From positions 1,178,001-1,242,000 of the forward strand of contig NZ_CP168151.1 in NCBI RefSeq assembly GCF_026913205.2: a DNA stretch of 64,000 nucleotides, read 5' to 3'. Origin of the DNA: Lentilactobacillus sp. SPB1-3 (GTDB lineage Bacteria > Bacillota > Bacilli > Lactobacillales > Lactobacillaceae). Under the pieces are notes generated by a model. The model did not search any database. It was given only the letters and a program-made list of their open reading frames with translations, and was not told the origin of the DNA. How positions within the stretch are numbered: position 1 is the stretch's first letter; each line of letters opens with the position of its first letter. Made by a program: the position numbers and the translations under genes. Shown here piece after piece: positions 24,737-33,992 of the stretch.

Positions 24737-24848
24737 AATTACAACTCATGAGAAGCGCAGATCAAAAATAATTCACTTTTTTCAAACAATTTTCGAAATT
24801 TTTGAGCTTGATACAATCTGAGGGCTCCCATAAATGTTCAGAAAAAAA

Positions 24849-24874
24849 GAATTGGTAGATAATTCCACCAATTC
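24849..24874 (-). terminator. murI terminator
   Basis: GAATTGGT (24849-24856) pairs with ACCAATTC (24867-24874), followed by TTTTTTT on the minus strand. Confidence 0.8.
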
Positions 24875-24880
24875 CTAACT

Positions 24881-25669
24881 TTATAATTCAATATGATCAG
24901 CAGTAATTTTACTTTCCAGAAAATTATCTGCAACTTTAACAAAGTCATCCACGTTGCCTGTTGTATAAAAAGTATCAGCAACATTTTGTTTCAAACTCGT
25001 TAGTGCATCTTTTTTAGTTAACAAGTCTGCAACCTGTGTAGCCGTCGCTACTCCAGGATCTACCAACGTTACGCCAGGTAAAGCAGCCGCTACTTCTGCA
25101 CTGATTACAGGAAAATGAGTACATCCTAAAATCATTGTATCAATATCGGAATCTTTAAATGAACCTAACTGTTGTGAAACCAAATCAAATGAATGAGCAC
25201 TTCCTGCTTCACCATTTTCTACTAAACTAACAAAATCTGGGCATCCTTGTGAGATAACTTCAAAATCTCCAGCATTTTTTATGATTCGTTCATAATCACC
25301 AGATTTAACAGTTCCATTGGTAGCAATAACCCCAATGGAATGATTCTTAGATGTTGACAGAGCAGTATCTGCACCCGGTTGAATGACACCAATTACAGGA
25401 ATTGGTAGTTCGTCTTTCAAACGCTCGTATGCAGCAGCAGTGGCCGTATTACAAGCAATCACCATCGCTTTAACATCCTGGTCAACAAAATAGTCAGCGA
25501 TTCTTCTGGTCAATTCATAAACTTGTTCAGCCGACTTTTCACCATAAGGTAAATTAGCTTGGTCCCCAACATAAATAAATTGTTCATTTGGCAAGACTTT
25601 TTGCAATTGATCATACACGGTCAATCCGCCAATACCGGAGTCCATAACTCCAATTTTTCTATTATCCAT
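24881..25669 (-). CDS. murI: Glutamate racemase
   Basis: Makes D-glutamate from L-glutamate for peptidoglycan. It has 262 residues. The N-terminal loop is MDSGIGGLTV (Asp and Ser at about 10-11), and the two catalytic Cys are in ACNTATAA (about 73) and GCTHFP (about 184). YVGDQANLPYG binds substrate. The ATG at 25669 has GAAGTG upstream. Its promoter is visible. In lactobacilli it typically opens the murI-rdgB-yfcE-cbpB cluster. Confidence 0.95.
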   Translation of the reverse strand: MDNRKIGVMDSGIGGLTVYDQLQKVLPNEQFIYVGDQANLPYGEKSAEQVYELTRRIADYFVDQDVKAMVIACNTATAAAYERLKDELPIPVIGVIQPGADTALSTSKNHSIGVIATNGTVKSGDYERIIKNAGDFEVISQGCPDFVSLVENGEAGSAHSFDLVSQQLGSFKDSDIDTMILGCTHFPVISAEVAAALPGVTLVDPGVATATQVADLLTKKDALTSLKQNVADTFYTTGNVDDFVKVADNFLESKITADHIEL

Positions 25670-25699
25670 CGAATCACTTCTTTACTTAGTCTACTTATA

Positions 25700-25728
25700 A
25701 TTATCAAACATTTCTTAAAGACATTCAA
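25700..25728 (-). promoter_or_regulatory. murI promoter
   Basis: On the minus strand TTGAAT (25728-25723), 17-nt spacer, GATAAT (25705-25700). Confidence 0.55.
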
Positions 25729-25757
25729 CCAATGACTTTGTTTATTGAAAAATATTG

Positions 25758-25763
25758 TATAAT
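25758..25763 (+). promoter_or_regulatory. -10 element of yslB
   Basis: A perfect TATAAT 37 nt before the yslB ATG. The -35 is poor (TTGTTT is only 14 nt away). Confidence 0.5.
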
Positions 25764-25799
25764 ATTTATATTAAATTTCGAATCAATGGAGATTAGAAA

Positions 25800-26306
25800 A
25801 TGAATAGCAAAACATACGAACAAATGCTTAACGATCCTGAATTATCACATCTTCTTGGACAAACCCTTCTTCGCGATGATTTGCTTACAGAAATTCTTGG
25901 TGATGAAGCTCACGAAATTCTTTATTGGGCCGGCAAACGGTTGGGACGAAATTATCGTTTAAAGTCAGTCGATGACATTATCAATTTCTTTGCACAATTT
26001 GGATTTGGAAATCTTGCATTAACCAAAGAATCGAAAAACCAAATGGACTTTGAAATTACCGGTGAAATCATCAAAACTCGCTTGAGTAACGATGCTGATG
26101 CCGATTTTCAACTTGAATGCGGTTTGATAGCCCAACTAGTTGAATTTATTTCTAACAAGCAATCAGAGGCAGAAAACATTAAACGGAATATTAAAAAGGG
26201 CATTATCACAATCCGAGTTTCATCAAGCGATGAACAACCAATCGATGCCATTATTCCCGATGATTTTTTTGAAATTAAACATGCAGATGCTGCCGATACT
26301 GAATAA
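25800..26306 (+). CDS. YslB family (DUF2507) protein
   Basis: A 168-residue soluble protein. The family core LLRDDLLTEILGDEAHEILYWAGKRLGR (about 23-50) and FFAQFGFGNL are present. The rest (FQLECGLIAQLVEFISNK) fits DUF2507, found next to glutamate racemase genes in Bacilli. It is structurally related to 4-vinyl-reductase/V4R-like ligand-binding folds, but the function is unknown. GGAG lies 8 nt before the ATG. Divergent from murI and ended by its own terminator. Confidence 0.85.
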   Translation: MNSKTYEQMLNDPELSHLLGQTLLRDDLLTEILGDEAHEILYWAGKRLGRNYRLKSVDDIINFFAQFGFGNLALTKESKNQMDFEITGEIIKTRLSNDADADFQLECGLIAQLVEFISNKQSEAENIKRNIKKGIITIRVSSSDEQPIDAIIPDDFFEIKHADAADTE

Positions 26307-26318
26307 CAACCTAAATAA

Positions 26319-26352
26319 AAAACGGGTAGACCACTAAGGTCTACCCGTTTTT
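26319..26352. terminator. Bidirectional terminator between yslB and trxA
   Basis: A 14-bp stem (about 26319-26332 with 26338-26351, AAAACGGGTAGACC and complement) and T runs on both strands. Confidence 0.9.
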
Positions 26353-26354
26353 AT

Positions 26355-26666
26355 TTAATCAGTATATTGATCAAGAATCTTCTTTAATTGTTCTTTTGAG
26401 TGGTAGCCAACTACAGTATCCACTACATCACCGTCTTTTTTAATTAACAGTGTTGGAATGCTCATAATTCCAAATGATTGCGGTGTATCAGGATTAGCAT
26501 CAACATCCATTTTGTTGAATGTTACGTTATCCATTTCCGTAGCCAATTCCTCGACAACTGGTGATTGCATTCTACATGGACCACACCATGTTGCCCAAAA
26601 ATCAGTTAGCGTTACGCCTTGAGCAGTATCGCTTTCAAATGTTTTATCAGTTGTTTCACTTACCAT
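26355..26666 (-). CDS. trxA: Thioredoxin
   Basis: Cytosolic disulfide reductase keeping protein thiols reduced. It has 103 residues with the active site FWATWCGPCRM (Cys28, Cys31) and the cis-Pro loop IMSIPTLL. AAAAGGAGG precedes the ATG. Own promoter upstream, downstream of mutS2. Standard length and complete. Confidence 0.95.
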   Translation of the reverse strand: MVSETTDKTFESDTAQGVTLTDFWATWCGPCRMQSPVVEELATEMDNVTFNKMDVDANPDTPQSFGIMSIPTLLIKKDGDVVDTVVGYHSKEQLKKILDQYTD

Positions 26667-26697
26667 AAAAGCTACCTCCTTTTAAGTTACTCATATA

Positions 26698-26725
26698 ATC
26701 ATACCAACAATTAACTAAAAATCAA
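26698..26725 (-). promoter_or_regulatory. trxA promoter
   Basis: On the minus strand TTGATT (26725-26720), 16-nt spacer, extended -10 TGGTATGAT (hexamer 26703-26698). Confidence 0.6.
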
Positions 26726-26744
26726 GTTAATTGCCTACAACACA

Positions 26745-29111
26745 TTATTTGAACTTCACAACTGTGGAACCATCACCACCAGCATTAGGGGCTGAATAGC
26801 CAAAACTAGCTACCCGAGGATGACTCTTCAAGAAGTCGTTAACTCCACTTCTGAGGGCTCCAGTCCCCTTACCATGAATGATAGTAACCGTTGGGTAACC
26901 TGCTAATAATGCTGAATCAATATATTGGTCTAATCGACTCATCGCTTCTTCATATCTTTCGCCCCTTAAATCCAAGGTTGGTGAAATACCACTTGAACGA
27001 GTCCGCGAAACCCGTGGACGATACTTAGATTTTTCTTCTGGAGTAGCTTGACCCTTCTCTAAATCATTAGGATCAATCTTCATCTTCAAGATACCTAATT
27101 GAACTTCCCAAGATCCATCCCGTTGCTTCTCAATCAATGTCCCGCGTTGACCGTAGGATTTAACCAACACTTCATCACCCTTACGAAAATCATGCTTTTT
27201 CTTTTCTCGTTTAAGGACTTTGTTCTTCTTAAGGTTTGGTTCTACTTCTAATGCGTTCAAAGCGCCTTTAGCATCCATTAATTCATTTTCTTTAACAGCT
27301 GCTTGGCCGGCACGAGCTTGCTTCTTGTGAAGATCATCAATAATTTCATCAGCTTGTTGCTTAGCTTTGTCAACCACCTGATTAGCTTCGACCCGAGCAT
27401 TTTCTATCAACTTTTCTTTACTATTTTGATATTTATCAAATTGCTCTTTTAATTCACTATGAAGTTCCTCAGCTGAATTCAATTGACTTTCTAAGTCCTC
27501 GGCCTCAATTCTGGCTCGCCTAGTTTGCTCAGTCAACTCAGAAATCATATTGTTGATATCTTGATTAGTATCGTCTGTGAACGATCTAGCCTTATCAATA
27601 ATTAACTGTGGCAAACCCAATTTTTCCGCAATGTTTAACGCATTACTTTGTCCAGGAACACCAATCATTAGTCGATATGTGGGCTTCAACGTTTCGACAT
27701 CAAATTCCATAGAAGCATTAATGGTATTTGGACGATCATATGCAAATGCCTTTAACTCTGGATAATGGGTTGTCGCAATCAACTCAGATGACTTGTCAGC
27801 GATGGCATCAATAATAGCCATAGCCAGTGCAGCACCTTCCTTAGGATCGGTTCCGGCACCAAGTTCATCTAACAAAACTAATGATCGATCAGTTATCTGA
27901 TCAAGAATAGAAATAATATTATCCAAATGTGAAGAGAAAGTACTCAAATTGGCCTCAATTGATTGATCATCGCCAATATCAGCGAACACATCATCAAAAA
28001 TTCCAATTTGGCTCTCTTCATTAGCAGTAATAAATAAACCTGACTGACCCATTAATTGAATTAAGCCAATAGTTTTGATCGTAATGGTTTTACCACCGGT
28101 GTTTGGTCCAGTGACAATAATGGAACGGTAATCACTACCAATGGCAATATCGTTTGGAACGACCTTATTGATGTCAATTAACGGATGACGAGCCTTACGT
28201 AATTTAACTTCATTATTGTTAGACAATATTGGTAATGTTGCCTTAACACTGTGAGCGTACTTAGCTTTACCGTTCACGAAATCTAAGTGGCCCATCAAGT
28301 GCATATTTTCCTTTAAAGTTTCTGTATATGGTCTAAGACTCTCAGTTAATTCGATTAAAATTTTTCGTTCTTCTTCACGTTCAGATAGTTGTAATCGTCG
28401 CAACTCATTGTTACTCTCGACAACACCACTTGGTTCAACATACAAGGTTTGCCCCGAAGCACTTTGGTCATGAACGATTCCGCCAAATTTTTGTTTATAT
28501 TCAGCTTTAATGGGAATAACAAAACGATCATCACGAACCGTAATAATTGTTTCACTCAAATACTTGGAATCAGGACCTTTGATGAACTTATCCATTCTAG
28601 AACGGATATTAGTTTGCGTTCTTTGAATTGATCTGCGAATCGATCTTAATTCACTGGATGCACCATCCAAAATACGACCATCGTCATCAACCGATCTGAC
28701 CAGGTTGGCAGTGATTTCCGGCATCAAATCTAATTGTTCAACTAATTGGTCGATTAATCTAAGTGTCACTTGATTCGTTTTTAAATCGTCAAAGAAATCT
28801 ACAACCACTTTCAATGAAACTAACAATTTCTTAATTTGGGCTAATTCCGTCCCTGACAATGAAGCATTTTCAATATTCAATCGCTTCAAAAATGGTGCTA
28901 TTTCAGTCAAATTAGGAATTGGAATCTCGCCCTTTAGTCTGACAATGTCAGCCCCATCGGCAGTTTCCTTCAGCCATTCATTAACTTGATCATAATCAGA
29001 GCTAGGCGTCAGTGTTGCTAGTTGATCACGACCAGCATCTGTAACCAAGAATGTATTAATTTGATCTTTTATTTTACTGTATTCAAGTGTTGTGAATACT
29101 TTAGAGTTCAA
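26745..29111 (-). CDS. mutS2: MutS2 (RqcU) ATPase/Smr endonuclease
   Basis: A 788-residue MutS-family ATPase that lacks mismatch-recognition domains. The core/lever region spans about 1-310, and Walker A GPNTGGKT is near residue 335. FDDVFADIGDDQSIEANLSTFSSH and LLDELGAGTDP form the Walker B region. A long coiled coil occupies about 520-640, followed by a KOW-like segment. The C-terminal Smr domain (TLDLRGERYEEAM, IIHGKGTGALR) is a nuclease. In Bacillus it acts in ribosome rescue, and elsewhere it suppresses recombination. The TTG start has AGGGG 8 nt upstream. Confidence 0.95.
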   Translation of the reverse strand: MNSKVFTTLEYSKIKDQINTFLVTDAGRDQLATLTPSSDYDQVNEWLKETADGADIVRLKGEIPIPNLTEIAPFLKRLNIENASLSGTELAQIKKLLVSLKVVVDFFDDLKTNQVTLRLIDQLVEQLDLMPEITANLVRSVDDDGRILDGASSELRSIRRSIQRTQTNIRSRMDKFIKGPDSKYLSETIITVRDDRFVIPIKAEYKQKFGGIVHDQSASGQTLYVEPSGVVESNNELRRLQLSEREEERKILIELTESLRPYTETLKENMHLMGHLDFVNGKAKYAHSVKATLPILSNNNEVKLRKARHPLIDINKVVPNDIAIGSDYRSIIVTGPNTGGKTITIKTIGLIQLMGQSGLFITANEESQIGIFDDVFADIGDDQSIEANLSTFSSHLDNIISILDQITDRSLVLLDELGAGTDPKEGAALAMAIIDAIADKSSELIATTHYPELKAFAYDRPNTINASMEFDVETLKPTYRLMIGVPGQSNALNIAEKLGLPQLIIDKARSFTDDTNQDINNMISELTEQTRRARIEAEDLESQLNSAEELHSELKEQFDKYQNSKEKLIENARVEANQVVDKAKQQADEIIDDLHKKQARAGQAAVKENELMDAKGALNALEVEPNLKKNKVLKREKKKHDFRKGDEVLVKSYGQRGTLIEKQRDGSWEVQLGILKMKIDPNDLEKGQATPEEKSKYRPRVSRTRSSGISPTLDLRGERYEEAMSRLDQYIDSALLAGYPTVTIIHGKGTGALRSGVNDFLKSHPRVASFGYSAPNAGGDGSTVVKFK

Positions 29112-29128
29112 TTATTTCGCCCCTTTTT

Positions 29129-29605
29129 CTAAGCGTTATCAACTACATGATCAATTTGTTGTGGCGCAGACCTTACAATGTATTTGGCAACGTAAGACTC
29201 TTGATATTGTTCCTTGACAGGCTCGCTAAATAGTAAAAGTAAATTTAATCCTGCAAAGACAAATAAATAGGCTACTAATAGCCTAATTACACCACCAAAA
29301 ATCGCATTTACCTGTTTTAAAACTACAATTCTCGTGGCTGGACTAATTACTCTCTTCAATAACATAATTACCCGCCAAACTAGTGTATAAATAATTAAAA
29401 ATGAAATCCAATATACCAGTCTGTGCTGATCAGTTAAATTAAATTGATTAACTATCCAATCAGAGACATTGGCAGTGTATCGCCAAGCAAGTGCCAAAGC
29501 AAATATAAAGCCAACTAAATTCAAAAATTCGGCAACAAATCCCCGACGGTATCCAGCAGTAAAGCTCAATACCAGAATGGCAACAATGATTAAATCTAAA
29601 ATCAT
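29129..29605 (-). CDS. cvpA: CvpA family membrane protein
   Basis: A 158-residue protein with four hydrophobic segments, beginning LIIVAILVLSFTAGYRRGFVAEFLNLVGF, the colicin-V-production-protein signature. Required for colicin V production in E. coli; in Firmicutes the gene regularly lies between zapA and mutS2 as here. Its cellular role in lactobacilli is unclear. AGGAG precedes the ATG. It is 2 nt from zapA, so cotranscribed. Confidence 0.85.
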   Translation of the reverse strand: MILDLIIVAILVLSFTAGYRRGFVAEFLNLVGFIFALALAWRYTANVSDWIVNQFNLTDQHRLVYWISFLIIYTLVWRVIMLLKRVISPATRIVVLKQVNAIFGGVIRLLVAYLFVFAGLNLLLLFSEPVKEQYQESYVAKYIVRSAPQQIDHVVDNA

Positions 29606-29607
29606 CT

Positions 29608-29865
29608 TTACTTCTCCTGATCTACCGCAGAGCCTGATCGTTTCGCCGCATCTTCCTTCATTGATAATTGATTGGAGATAGCATTAAAAGCTGTCAAAAT
29701 TGCGCGATCATCTTTGCTAGTGTTAGGTAATTGTTCCTTAATTTGTGTTAATTGTTCATTTAACAAATCAGCGGTAGCCTGCATATGTTCATATGAGCCG
29801 GAACCAATGAAGATATATGGCTTACCATCAATCGTTGCCTTAAACCTTCTCTTTTCATTTTCCAA
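29608..29865 (-). CDS. zapA: Cell division protein ZapA
   Basis: An 85-residue FtsZ-ring stabiliser. The N-terminal beta-hairpin (RFKATIDGKPYIFIGSGSYEHMQATADLLNEQL) is followed by a helix, and the C-terminus is shorter than in Gram-negative ZapA, as in Bacillus. The TTG start (29865) is 9 nt after AGGAG. No better start exists. First gene of zapA-cvpA-mutS2, a conserved order in Firmicutes. Confidence 0.85.
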   Translation of the reverse strand: MENEKRRFKATIDGKPYIFIGSGSYEHMQATADLLNEQLTQIKEQLPNTSKDDRAILTAFNAISNQLSMKEDAAKRSGSAVDQEK

Positions 29866-29898
29866 GAATTTTCACTCCTAAACTCAATTAAAAAAGAC

Positions 29899-29925
29899 TG
29901 GGAGTCGAAAAAATTTCTACTCCCA
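29899..29925 (-). terminator. yrzB terminator
   Basis: TGGGAGT/ACTCCCA stem (29899-29905 with 29919-29925), then a T run (TCTTTTTTT) on the minus strand. Confidence 0.75.
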
Positions 29926-29939
29926 ATCCATTTTAACAA

Positions 29940-30251
29940 CTATTCTTCTTTGTTATCTTCGTCATCATCACCGTGAAGGAAAGTATTTAAAACTTCCTCA
30001 ATCATGTCCCATTCTTCATCAGTTTCAATTAACTGAAGTTCTCCACCTTGGGGATCTGATGGATCATCATCCTTAGGTAATGCATAAGCTTGAATATCAA
30101 CTTCTTCATCATCGCTTTTACCAGTTGGGTAAATCAAGATGTATGATTTATCGAAATCCTCTGATTTAAATGTGAATAAGACATCATATAATTGTTCGTC
30201 GCCGTTTTCGTCAACTAGCGTAATTTGTTGTTGAATAGGTTCATCTGCCAT
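29940..30251 (-). CDS. DUF1292 (YrzB family) protein
   Basis: A 103-residue very acidic protein. ITLVDENGDEQLYDVLFTFKSEDFDKSYILIYP (about 10-42) is the DUF1292 core, and the C-terminus is Asp/Glu-rich (HGDDDEDNKEE). Function unknown, but the order alaS-yrzL-yrrK-yrzB is conserved in Bacilli and is complete here. AAGGGG precedes the ATG. Last gene of that operon, followed by a terminator. Confidence 0.9.
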   Translation of the reverse strand: MADEPIQQQITLVDENGDEQLYDVLFTFKSEDFDKSYILIYPTGKSDDEEVDIQAYALPKDDDPSDPQGGELQLIETDEEWDMIEEVLNTFLHGDDDEDNKEE

Positions 30252-30266
30252 TAATATAGTACCCCT

Positions 30267-30701
30267 TTATATTTGTGTTAGTTTTCCTTTACGATCTAGG
30301 TAATTCTGTAGAATCAAACTAGCCGCAAGCTTATCAATAACTTTTTTCCGTTTCTTCCGTGAGACGTCAGCCTCTTCGGTAAGCATTCTTTGTGCTTCCA
30401 CAGTAGTCAAACGTTCATCTTCAAAATCAACTGGCAATTTGAATTTATCACTCAGCATCTTGCCATATTCTTGCGAAGCTCGAGCGCGATCACCGAGGGT
30501 ATTATTCATGTTTTTGGGCAAGCCAAGAACAAAACCACCGATTTGAAGTTCGTCAACAAGCTCTGCGATTCGGTCTAAACCAAACTCGCCCTCATCTTCA
30601 TTAATTCGCACGATTTCAACACCTTGCGAAGTCCAGCCAAATGCATCACTAACTGCAACACCAACGGTCTTGGAACCAACATCTAGACCCATTATCTTCA
30701 T
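30267..30701 (-). CDS. ruvX: Putative pre-16S rRNA nuclease / Holliday junction resolvase YqgF
   Basis: A 144-residue RNase H-fold protein. The first metal motif is [16 protein letters not shown] (Asp6). [19 protein letters not shown] and [17 protein letters not shown] provide the second acidic residues, and [13 protein letters not shown] the third. The E. coli homologue matures the 5' end of 16S rRNA; a resolvase role is also proposed. The ATG follows the ireB stop directly. Complete. Confidence 0.9.
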   Translation of the reverse strand: MKIMGLDVGSKTVGVAVSDAFGWTSQGVEIVRINEDEGEFGLDRIAELVDELQIGGFVLGLPKNMNNTLGDRARASQEYGKMLSDKFKLPVDFEDERLTTVEAQRMLTEEADVSRKKRKKVIDKLAASLILQNYLDRKGKLTQI

Positions 30702-30980
30702 TTAATTCGTTTCCTTACTTTCGTTGGGATGATTATCTAGATAAAAGCGCACTAGTTCTTCGATAATCTCATCACGTTCATGACGACGAATTAAATTCCT
30801 AGCGTCAAGATTACGGGGAATGTATGCAGGATCACCTGAAATCAAATAACCCACAATTTGGTTATATGGATTATAACCCTTTTCCTCTAAGGAGCGGTAC
30901 ACCGTTAACAACGTATCCCGAACATCCTTTTTCTGATCATCACTGAAATCAAAAAACATGGTTTTATCTAATGAGTTCAT
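30702..30980 (-). CDS. ireB: IreB family regulatory phosphoprotein (UPF0297, YrzL)
   Basis: A 92-residue small protein with the diagnostic [20 protein letters not shown] at the N-terminus and [21 protein letters not shown] in the middle. In Enterococcus IreB is phosphorylated on N-terminal Thr residues by the PASTA kinase IreK and modulates envelope stress resistance. Thr6 in this copy could be the site. The ATG at 30980 is 8 nt after GAGG. A GTG at 30989 overlaps that site. Placed between alaS and ruvX as usual. Confidence 0.9.
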   Translation of the reverse strand: MNSLDKTMFFDFSDDQKKDVRDTLLTVYRSLEEKGYNPYNQIVGYLISGDPAYIPRNLDARNLIRRHERDEIIEELVRFYLDNHPNESKETN

Positions 30981-31074
30981 ATAATTCACCTCTATGACTA
31001 AAAGTCATTTGAATTAATTTTAACCGATAAGCTTGGAAACTACAATCATGGTAACCAAATTGTTTGAAAATAAA

Positions 31075-33717
31075 TTATTGTTCACTTAACCAATCAACTG
31101 CATCATTCATTGCGGCTTCTAGACCAGCAGGCTTTTTACCACCAGCTTGTGCCATGTTAGGTCGGCCACCACCGCCACCTTGAATGTTTTTGGAGATTGC
31201 TTTAATCAAATTAGCAGAAGATAAACCAGCAGAGACGCCATCTTCACTAGTTGCTACGATCAAGTTAGCCTTATCGCCCTTACCAGTACCAAGAACTAAG
31301 ACATCAGAAAGCTTCTTATCACGCCATGTATCAGCCAATTGTCTCAATTGATCCATTCCTGAGTCTTTGATTACCCCAGTAATAATCGTGTACTTACCAG
31401 CGGTTTGAGCATTTCCGAAGACATCCTGAGCTTGTTGAGCAGCCATCTTAGCTTCTAATGAAGCTTGTTTTTGTTCAAGTTCTTTTACTTGTTGTTGAAG
31501 TTGATCAACTCGATTAGTAACTTCTTTAATTTGAGTAACCTTAAGTTTCCCAGCGATTTGTTTTAAAGTATGTTCTTCATCATTTAAGAATTCGAAGGCT
31601 TCCTTTGAGGTAACTGCTTCAATTCTTCTAACTCCAGCACCGACACCAGATTCAGATAAAATCTTGAACAAGCCTAACTCGTTAGTGTTCTTAACGTGAG
31701 TACCACCACAGAATTCAATAGAGAAATCACCGATGCTAACAACCCGAACTTGGTCACCATATTTTTCACTGAAAAGTGCAATGGCACCCATCTTTTTACC
31801 GGTCTCTGGATCAGTAATAGTTGTTTTCACATCAAGCTCTTTAAAGATTTGTTCATTAACTAGATCTTCAACTCGTTGTAAATCTTCAGAAGTAACTGAA
31901 CCGAAATGGTTAAAGTCAAATCTAAGATAACCAGGTTCAACTAATGAACCTGCTTGTTGAGTATGACCGCCAAGAACATTTCTTAGCGCTTGGTCCAATA
32001 AATGAGTAGCTGTATGATTTTTCTCAACCTTACTATGGAAAGCTTCATCAACCTTAAGAATGTATGTTGCACCCTTCTTCAAAGGTTGTAATAAGTTAAC
32101 TGTGTGCAAGTTTTGACCATTAGGAGCGTGTTGAACATCAATGACTTCAGCAACTTTGTCACCATCTTCATTGAAAATATCACCCTTATCAGCGACTTGG
32201 CCACCCATTTCAGCATAGAATGGTGTTTTATCAAAAATAACTTCAGCTTCGCCGGACTTAGTTTCTTCAACTAATTTTTCATTCTCAATTAGAACAACTG
32301 CCTTGGCATCATTGACTTCTAATTGATTATAACCAACATACTCACTTTGATCCTTAATTTCAATTAATAAATCTCTCTGAACGCCCATTGATTTAGCATT
32401 GCTACGAGCACTACGAGCACGGTCTTTTTGTTTTTGCATTTCTGCGCTAAATCCATCTTCATCAACCTTTATACCTGCGTCAGCAGCAGATTCTTGAGTT
32501 AATTCTAATGGGAAACCATAAGTATCGTAAAGTTTGAATGCTGTTGCACCATCAATCATGTTAGAACCATTTTGTTTGGCAGCTTCAATAACTTCGTTCA
32601 ATAGCTTCAAACCACCAGCCAAAGTTTCGTTGAAACGATCTTCCTCAGACTGAACCACTTTAGAGATGTAATCGCTTTGTTCCAAAACTTCTGGATAATG
32701 AGATTTTAAAGTCTCACCAACAATTGGAACCAGTTTATAAAGGAATGATTCATTGATTCCGAGCTTTTGTCCGTTGACAATAGCACGTCTGATAAGTCGA
32801 CGAATAACATATCCGCGACCTTCATTAGAAGGAATCGCACCATCACCAATGGCCACAGTAATAGCTCTGGCATGGTCAGCAATCACTCTAAAACTTTGAT
32901 CAAGCTTATGGTCTTTGCCATATTGTTTGTTATCACTTAATTTCTCTGCTTCATGAATCATTGGCAAAAATAAGTCTGTTTCAAAATTAGTTTTAGCATT
33001 TTGGAAAATAGAAACGACACGTTCTAATCCCATTCCCGTATCAATGTTCTTTCTTGGAAGAGGTTCATAAGTACCTTCTGGAGTATGGTTGAATTGTGAG
33101 AATACAATGTTCCAAACTTCTAGATAGCGCTCATTTTCACCGCCAGGATAATTTTCTGGATCATCTGCGGCAAGATTGTTAAATGATTCTCCACGGTCAT
33201 AGAAAATTTCTGAATCAGGCCCTGAAGGTCCTTGACCAATGTCCCAAAAATTATCTTCAACTTCGATGATGTGATCCGGAGAAACACCAACTTCTTCCCA
33301 GAATTTTTTGGCATCAGTATCTTTAGGATAAACAGTCATATAAAGTTTATCAGGATCCCAACCAAACCAATCAGGAGAAGTTAATAATTCAAATGCCCAA
33401 GTGATAGCTTCTTTTTTGAAGTAATCACCGACTGAAAAGTTACCAAGCATTTCAAATAAAGTGTGATGTCGGGGTGTCTTACCAACGTTTTCAATATCAT
33501 TTGTACGAATTGATTTTTGAGAACTCGTCATTCGAGGATTCTTTGGAACAACAGATCCATCGAAATACTTTTTCATCGTGGCAACTCCAGAGTTGATCCA
33601 CAATAATGTTGGGTCATCAACCGGAATCAGTGAAGCACTGGGTTCAATTGAATGTCCCTTTTCTTTGAAAAATTCCAAATACATTTGGCGAATTTGGCCA
33701 CTCGATAATTCTTTCAT
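31075..33717 (-). CDS. alaS: Alanyl-tRNA synthetase
   Basis: Charges tRNA-Ala and edits mischarged Ser/Gly. It has 880 residues. The class II catalytic core begins [21 protein letters not shown], with [11 protein letters not shown] and [25 protein letters not shown]-like motif 2. The editing domain motifs HTATHLL and CGGTHV bind zinc. A C-terminal coiled coil and the DHHA1 domain ([13 protein letters not shown]) complete the enzyme. The ATG at 33717 lies 10 nt after AAGGAG, and the open frame continuing to 33738 is leader. Expression is controlled by the upstream T-box. Confidence 0.97.
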   Translation of the reverse strand: [880 protein letters not shown]

Positions 33718-33950
33718 TGTATAATTTCTCCTTACCAAAAATAAAACACCGTTGCATTTAGAAGAGACGCCTCATTAAGGACGCGGTACCACTCTAATTG
33801 CAACGATGTTTCGTAACCACTTTTTATTTCCTATAACGTAGGATTTGCGTTTGACATTAATTTGAAGATAGCATTCAACGAGGTCAGTAGTTTTTCTCAT
33901 CAACCAAAACTTTTCTTAAAAAGACCATAGCTAAACATGTTCTTCAGTCA
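33718..33950 (-). ncRNA. T-box riboswitch leader of alaS
   Basis: The leader carries the T-box sequence AGAGTGGTACCGCG (minus strand, 33795-33782), which pairs with uncharged tRNA acceptor ends. A terminator stem of 13 bp with one mismatch (33750-33762 with 33793-33805) is followed by TTTTATTTTT, and it competes with the antiterminator. In stem I a GCT triplet within GAATGCTATC (around 33872) is placed like a specifier and reads Ala, in agreement with the gene. High tRNA-Ala charging should terminate transcription. Confidence 0.9.
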
Positions 33951-33955
33951 CAAAA

Positions 33956-33984
33956 ATTATACTTTTTTGCCAATAATCTGTCAA
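33956..33984 (-). promoter_or_regulatory. alaS promoter
   Basis: On the minus strand TTGACA (33984-33979), exactly 17 nt, TATAAT (33961-33956): a perfect consensus promoter driving the T-box leader. Confidence 0.9.
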
Positions 33985-33992
33985 TAATCGCT